DNA of 64,000 nucleotides from Lachnospiraceae bacterium KM106-2 (GTDB lineage Bacteria; Bacillota; Clostridia; Lachnospirales; Lachnospiraceae): NCBI GenBank assembly GCA_009731425.1, contig AP018794.1, positions 2,487,960 to 2,551,959 of the forward strand, read 5' to 3'. Shown piece by piece: positions 61,941 to 64,000 of this stretch (position 1 is its first letter; each line of letters starts with the position of its first letter). The notes under the pieces were generated by a model. It saw only the letters and a program-made list of their open reading frames with translations, ran no database searches and was not told where the DNA came from. The position numbers and the translations under genes were made by a program.

Positions 61941-62912
61941 TTAATCTATCGCAATGCTAGGAACATATAAATTTGAAAGTTCTGCTGCTTTAGCAATTTC
62001 TAATCCATCATTCTGGTATTCCGTTGTAACTAATGTTCCATCCGATTTCAATCCTATTGTAAAATAACCACAGGTATCAATTGCTACAATATCAGACCAT
62101 GAACTTACATTATTTGATCCATACTGATTTTCACTTGCAACTACAACGGTTCCATCTTGCTTTAGGCCTACTACGGTATCCAATGATGCTGAAATTGCAA
62201 TAATGTCGGACCAGGAACTAAGTTCCGATGCTATAGGAGATTTTAAATCTGATGGTAAAACCTTACCATCCGCAGTCAATGCGTATACCTGTAACCCAGT
62301 TTCAATATCAACCACCTCTGTCCATTGATTCATAACATCTTGCTCCTGCTTGCTAAGATTTTCACACTGATATACTACTGTTCCATCTGTTTTTAGCCCT
62401 ATATTACCATTAAAGTAGCTATCTGTTATCATCTTCTCTATATTAGAATTTGAACCTAATTTTAATTTTAATCTAATATCATTTGGCATACAATCTTCTG
62501 CTACAGTAAAAATTCTACCATCATTGGCTACTGCACAAAAATTCATTTCACTGCTTTCATCCTTGTCTAGGTATAAAATATCCTGCCATTCCGTAGTATT
62601 TGTTACAAAACCATAATCACCTAAAATAGCATTTACACCTCTACTTTTATTGATTGCCGCTACGTAAGTATAATTGCAAGAAAGATATGGTGCCTCTATA
62701 ATATCGCGGACTTCTTTTTTTAATGCTTCTGCATTTTTATACTCTGTAATATCTCGAAGTTCCCTGATTGCTTTTGGATAGTTTTTTTCTTTTATATATT
62801 CTTTTACTAAATCTAAACTTGTTTCCTTGCTTTTGGAACATCCACCAATACTTATACTACACAGCAGTATGAGCACTATGCATAACTTTGCTCTTATATT
62901 TCTTTTTTCCAT
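61941..62912 (-). CDS. RCC1-repeat lipoprotein
   Basis: A 323-residue lipoprotein: signal sequence and lipobox (SISIGGCSK, Cys near residue 25), a helical segment (about 35-75), then RCC1-type beta-propeller repeats. Each has the pattern W-x-D/E-I-x-A-I followed by GLKxDGTVV: SSWSDIIAISASLDTVVGLK, SSWSDIVAIDTCGYFTIGLK. Only four or five blades are visible, fewer than the seven of RCC1 itself. Bacterial proteins of this kind are often surface proteins of unknown partner. No operon partner; function unknown. Confidence 0.8.
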   Translation of the reverse strand: MEKRNIRAKLCIVLILLCSISIGGCSKSKETSLDLVKEYIKEKNYPKAIRELRDITEYKNAEALKKEVRDIIEAPYLSCNYTYVAAINKSRGVNAILGDYGFVTNTTEWQDILYLDKDESSEMNFCAVANDGRIFTVAEDCMPNDIRLKLKLGSNSNIEKMITDSYFNGNIGLKTDGTVVYQCENLSKQEQDVMNQWTEVVDIETGLQVYALTADGKVLPSDLKSPIASELSSWSDIIAISASLDTVVGLKQDGTVVVASENQYGSNNVSSWSDIVAIDTCGYFTIGLKSDGTLVTTEYQNDGLEIAKAAELSNLYVPSIAID

Positions 62913-63045
62913 TGGTCTCCTTTTTGCTAGTATCTTTATATTACCTATTGTATTGGTTACTATTGTCTTCTTACAAGTCCACCTTTAGAACCAATGAATC
63001 TTCTATAGTAAAGTTTCCTATATCGGACTCTTTCTCAGCCTACTT

Positions 63046-63549
63046 TTATTCTTTCTTATTGTTAAACCATTCAATTGTAGCCTCTTTCATACCTTTTGGT
63101 AACTTATTACTATACACTTCGTTATACAACCAGGCTAATGTTTTACCATTTAAATATTTTTTCATTTCGTTTTCTGCTTCTAACATTACTACTTTAATTA
63201 AGCAGGGACATTTTGTATGCGAGTCAGGTAAATTATCTTTATCTAAAAGTATATTATTTTGTCTTATTTCTGCACACTGGAAAAAAGATTCGCTTCCTTC
63301 TACTGCTTCAACAACATTCCAAAATGTTATTTCTTCAGGCTTACGTGCTAGAGTAAATCCTCCCTTTACTCCCGGTACGGATTTTACAATTCCATTTTTA
63401 CTCAGTTTTGTATATATCTTAGATAAATAAGTCTCTGATATTCCTTGAAATGTTGCCAAGTCTCTAATTCCAACTGATCTGCCTTCTTCTAACTCGACCA
63501 TATATAATAAGCAATGTAATGCATATTCTACTCCCACTGAAAACTTCAT
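63046..63549 (-). CDS. Rrf2-family transcriptional regulator
   Basis: A 167-residue winged-helix regulator. The Rrf2 N-terminus is clear (MKFSVGVEYALHCLLYMVEL, then IRDLATFQGISETYLSKIYT). Three cysteines lie in the region where Fe-S-sensing members (IscR, NsrR) bind their cluster: FFQCAEI and KCPCLIK. The spacing is wider than in IscR, so cluster binding is possible but unproven. I start at the ATG ending at 63549, after AAGGAGAG. It is divergent from the flavin-reductase-like gene, whose leader has repeated TCGC motifs. Confidence 0.88.
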   Translation of the reverse strand: MKFSVGVEYALHCLLYMVELEEGRSVGIRDLATFQGISETYLSKIYTKLSKNGIVKSVPGVKGGFTLARKPEEITFWNVVEAVEGSESFFQCAEIRQNNILLDKDNLPDSHTKCPCLIKVVMLEAENEMKKYLNGKTLAWLYNEVYSNKLPKGMKEATIEWFNNKKE

Positions 63550-63660
63550 TATACTTACTCTCCTTATGAATATTCTATCTTCTATCATATCCTATTATTT
63601 TCTATCATTCAATAAATTACTACATCCAAAAATTCTCATTATTAAATCTATCTATTTTTC

Positions 63661-63732
63661 TTGACCTTTTTTTTATTTTATCGTATATTAATCGCAGATA
63701 CATTTTGTCGCCGATATAAATTATCGCCAATT
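63661..63732 (+). promoter_or_regulatory. Promoter with 16-bp-spaced repeats, divergent from the Rrf2 gene
   Basis: TTGACC (63661-63666) and TATATT (63684-63689) are 17 bases apart. TCGC-type motifs begin at 63692, 63708 and 63724, exactly 16 bases apart (TCGCAGATA, TCGCCGATA, TCGCCAATT), in the leader just before AGGAGGA. The repeats fit a regulator site or structured leader; Rrf2 is the neighbouring candidate. Confidence 0.5.
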
Positions 63733-63747
63733 AAGGAGGAATATTTA

Positions 63748-64000
63748 ATGTTAACAGAAAAGTTTTATGAAGTATTAAACCATGAAGGTGTAGTTTCAAT
63801 AGTATCATGGGGAGTATCCGAACCACATGTCACTAATACATGGAATTCATATTTAGTTATAAAGGACAATGACAAAATTTTAATTCCAGCAGCAGGACTT
63901 CGTAGTACAGAAAATGATGTTAATGAAAATAACAAAGTGAAAGTTACATTAGGTAGTAAAAATGTTTTAGGTTTTAATAATTACCAAGGGACAGGCTTTC
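63748..64000 (+). CDS. Pyridoxamine-phosphate-oxidase-like flavoprotein (3' end outside window)
   Basis: The first 84 codons are visible, starting MLTEKFYEVLNHEGVVSIVS and continuing WGVSEPHVTNTWNSYLVI and DNDKILIPAAGLRSTEND. This is the split-barrel FMN-binding fold of pyridoxamine 5'-phosphate oxidase-like proteins, including flavin reductases. AAGGAGGA precedes the ATG. The divergent Rrf2 regulator suggests redox- or nitrosative-stress control. The C-terminal half is needed to specify the subgroup. Confidence 0.8.
   Translation, partial: MLTEKFYEVLNHEGVVSIVSWGVSEPHVTNTWNSYLVIKDNDKILIPAAGLRSTENDVNENNKVKVTLGSKNVLGFNNYQGTGF

Noticed and set aside
1..64000. CRISPR arrays, tRNA and rRNA genes, insertion sequences, prophage genes and a replication origin.
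   Set aside because: I looked for regular direct repeats with spacers, transposase or integrase motifs, phage structural genes and cloverleaf-like stems, and found none I could support.

Overview
This is a low-GC (roughly 35-37% by eye) bacterial chromosome segment with strong AGGAGG-type ribosome binding sites, many hairpin-plus-U-tract terminators and mostly tightly packed short operons. The protein families (DUF4317, DUF4846, DUF969/DUF979 with pcp, BspA-type leucine-rich surface proteins, many MATE pumps and GNAT acetyltransferases, flavodoxin_4, ABC-F) point to an anaerobic member of the Clostridia, most likely Lachnospiraceae; this is inference, because no rRNA or housekeeping marker lies in the window. 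I saw no tRNA, rRNA, CRISPR array, insertion sequence or prophage.

Layout. 1-8.4 kb: a truncated MarR gene with its operators, a ferritin-like protein, a pcp/DUF979/DUF969 operon (pyroglutamate release and probable transport), a flavodoxin, a cupin, an aldo/keto reductase broken by a stop codon, a maltose-type acetyltransferase, two GNATs and a metallo-beta-lactamase-fold hydrolase. 8.5-11.8 kb: a two-component system bracketed by two paralogous secreted proteins. 12-18.2 kb: an amino-acid permease, a GNAT, two MATE pumps and a frameshifted LacI-type regulator. 18.4-24.2 kb: two tiny convergent proteins, an AraC regulator, a secreted Ig/Fn3 protein, a CoiA-like gene split by an amber codon and a chemoreceptor. 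24.3-30.5 kb: a multi-hairpin element, DJ-1, a ferredoxin-like protein with a Cys/His tail, DUF4317, DUF948-like and DUF4846 proteins, an RlmM-like rRNA methyltransferase and an APH-like kinase behind a leader peptide and attenuator. 30.7-44 kb: a MATE pump, an ABC-F protein, a PduL-type acyltransferase, a large secreted protein with an aerolysin-like segment next to a degenerate response regulator, a VOC protein, an M20 peptidase divergent from a GntR regulator, a cysteine-desulfidase-like enzyme, a PfkB sugar kinase and a GNAT.

44.3-56.6 kb is the most unusual region. Two TTG-initiated 757-residue paralogs with a DUF362-like core and an EF-hand loop share a conserved promoter block. The second is followed by an acetoacetate-decarboxylase-fold protein and then by larE-larB-larC, a complete nickel-pincer (NPN) cofactor biosynthesis operon. 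No LarA (lactate racemase) is present in the window. I propose, as inference, that the DUF362-like proteins could be clients of the NPN cofactor: they carry a conserved His-x9-Lys motif with the same spacing as the catalytic His174 and cofactor-bearing Lys184 of LarA.

56.7-64 kb: an ECF sigma/anti-sigma pair, an M28 peptidase with an unusual leader, glutaminase, an RCC1-repeat lipoprotein, and an Rrf2 regulator divergent from a flavin-reductase-like gene cut by the window edge.

Three genes carry single-site lesions (a nonsense TGA, a nonsense TAG and a one-base frameshift). They may reflect real decay or residual sequencing errors, and raw reads would settle which.
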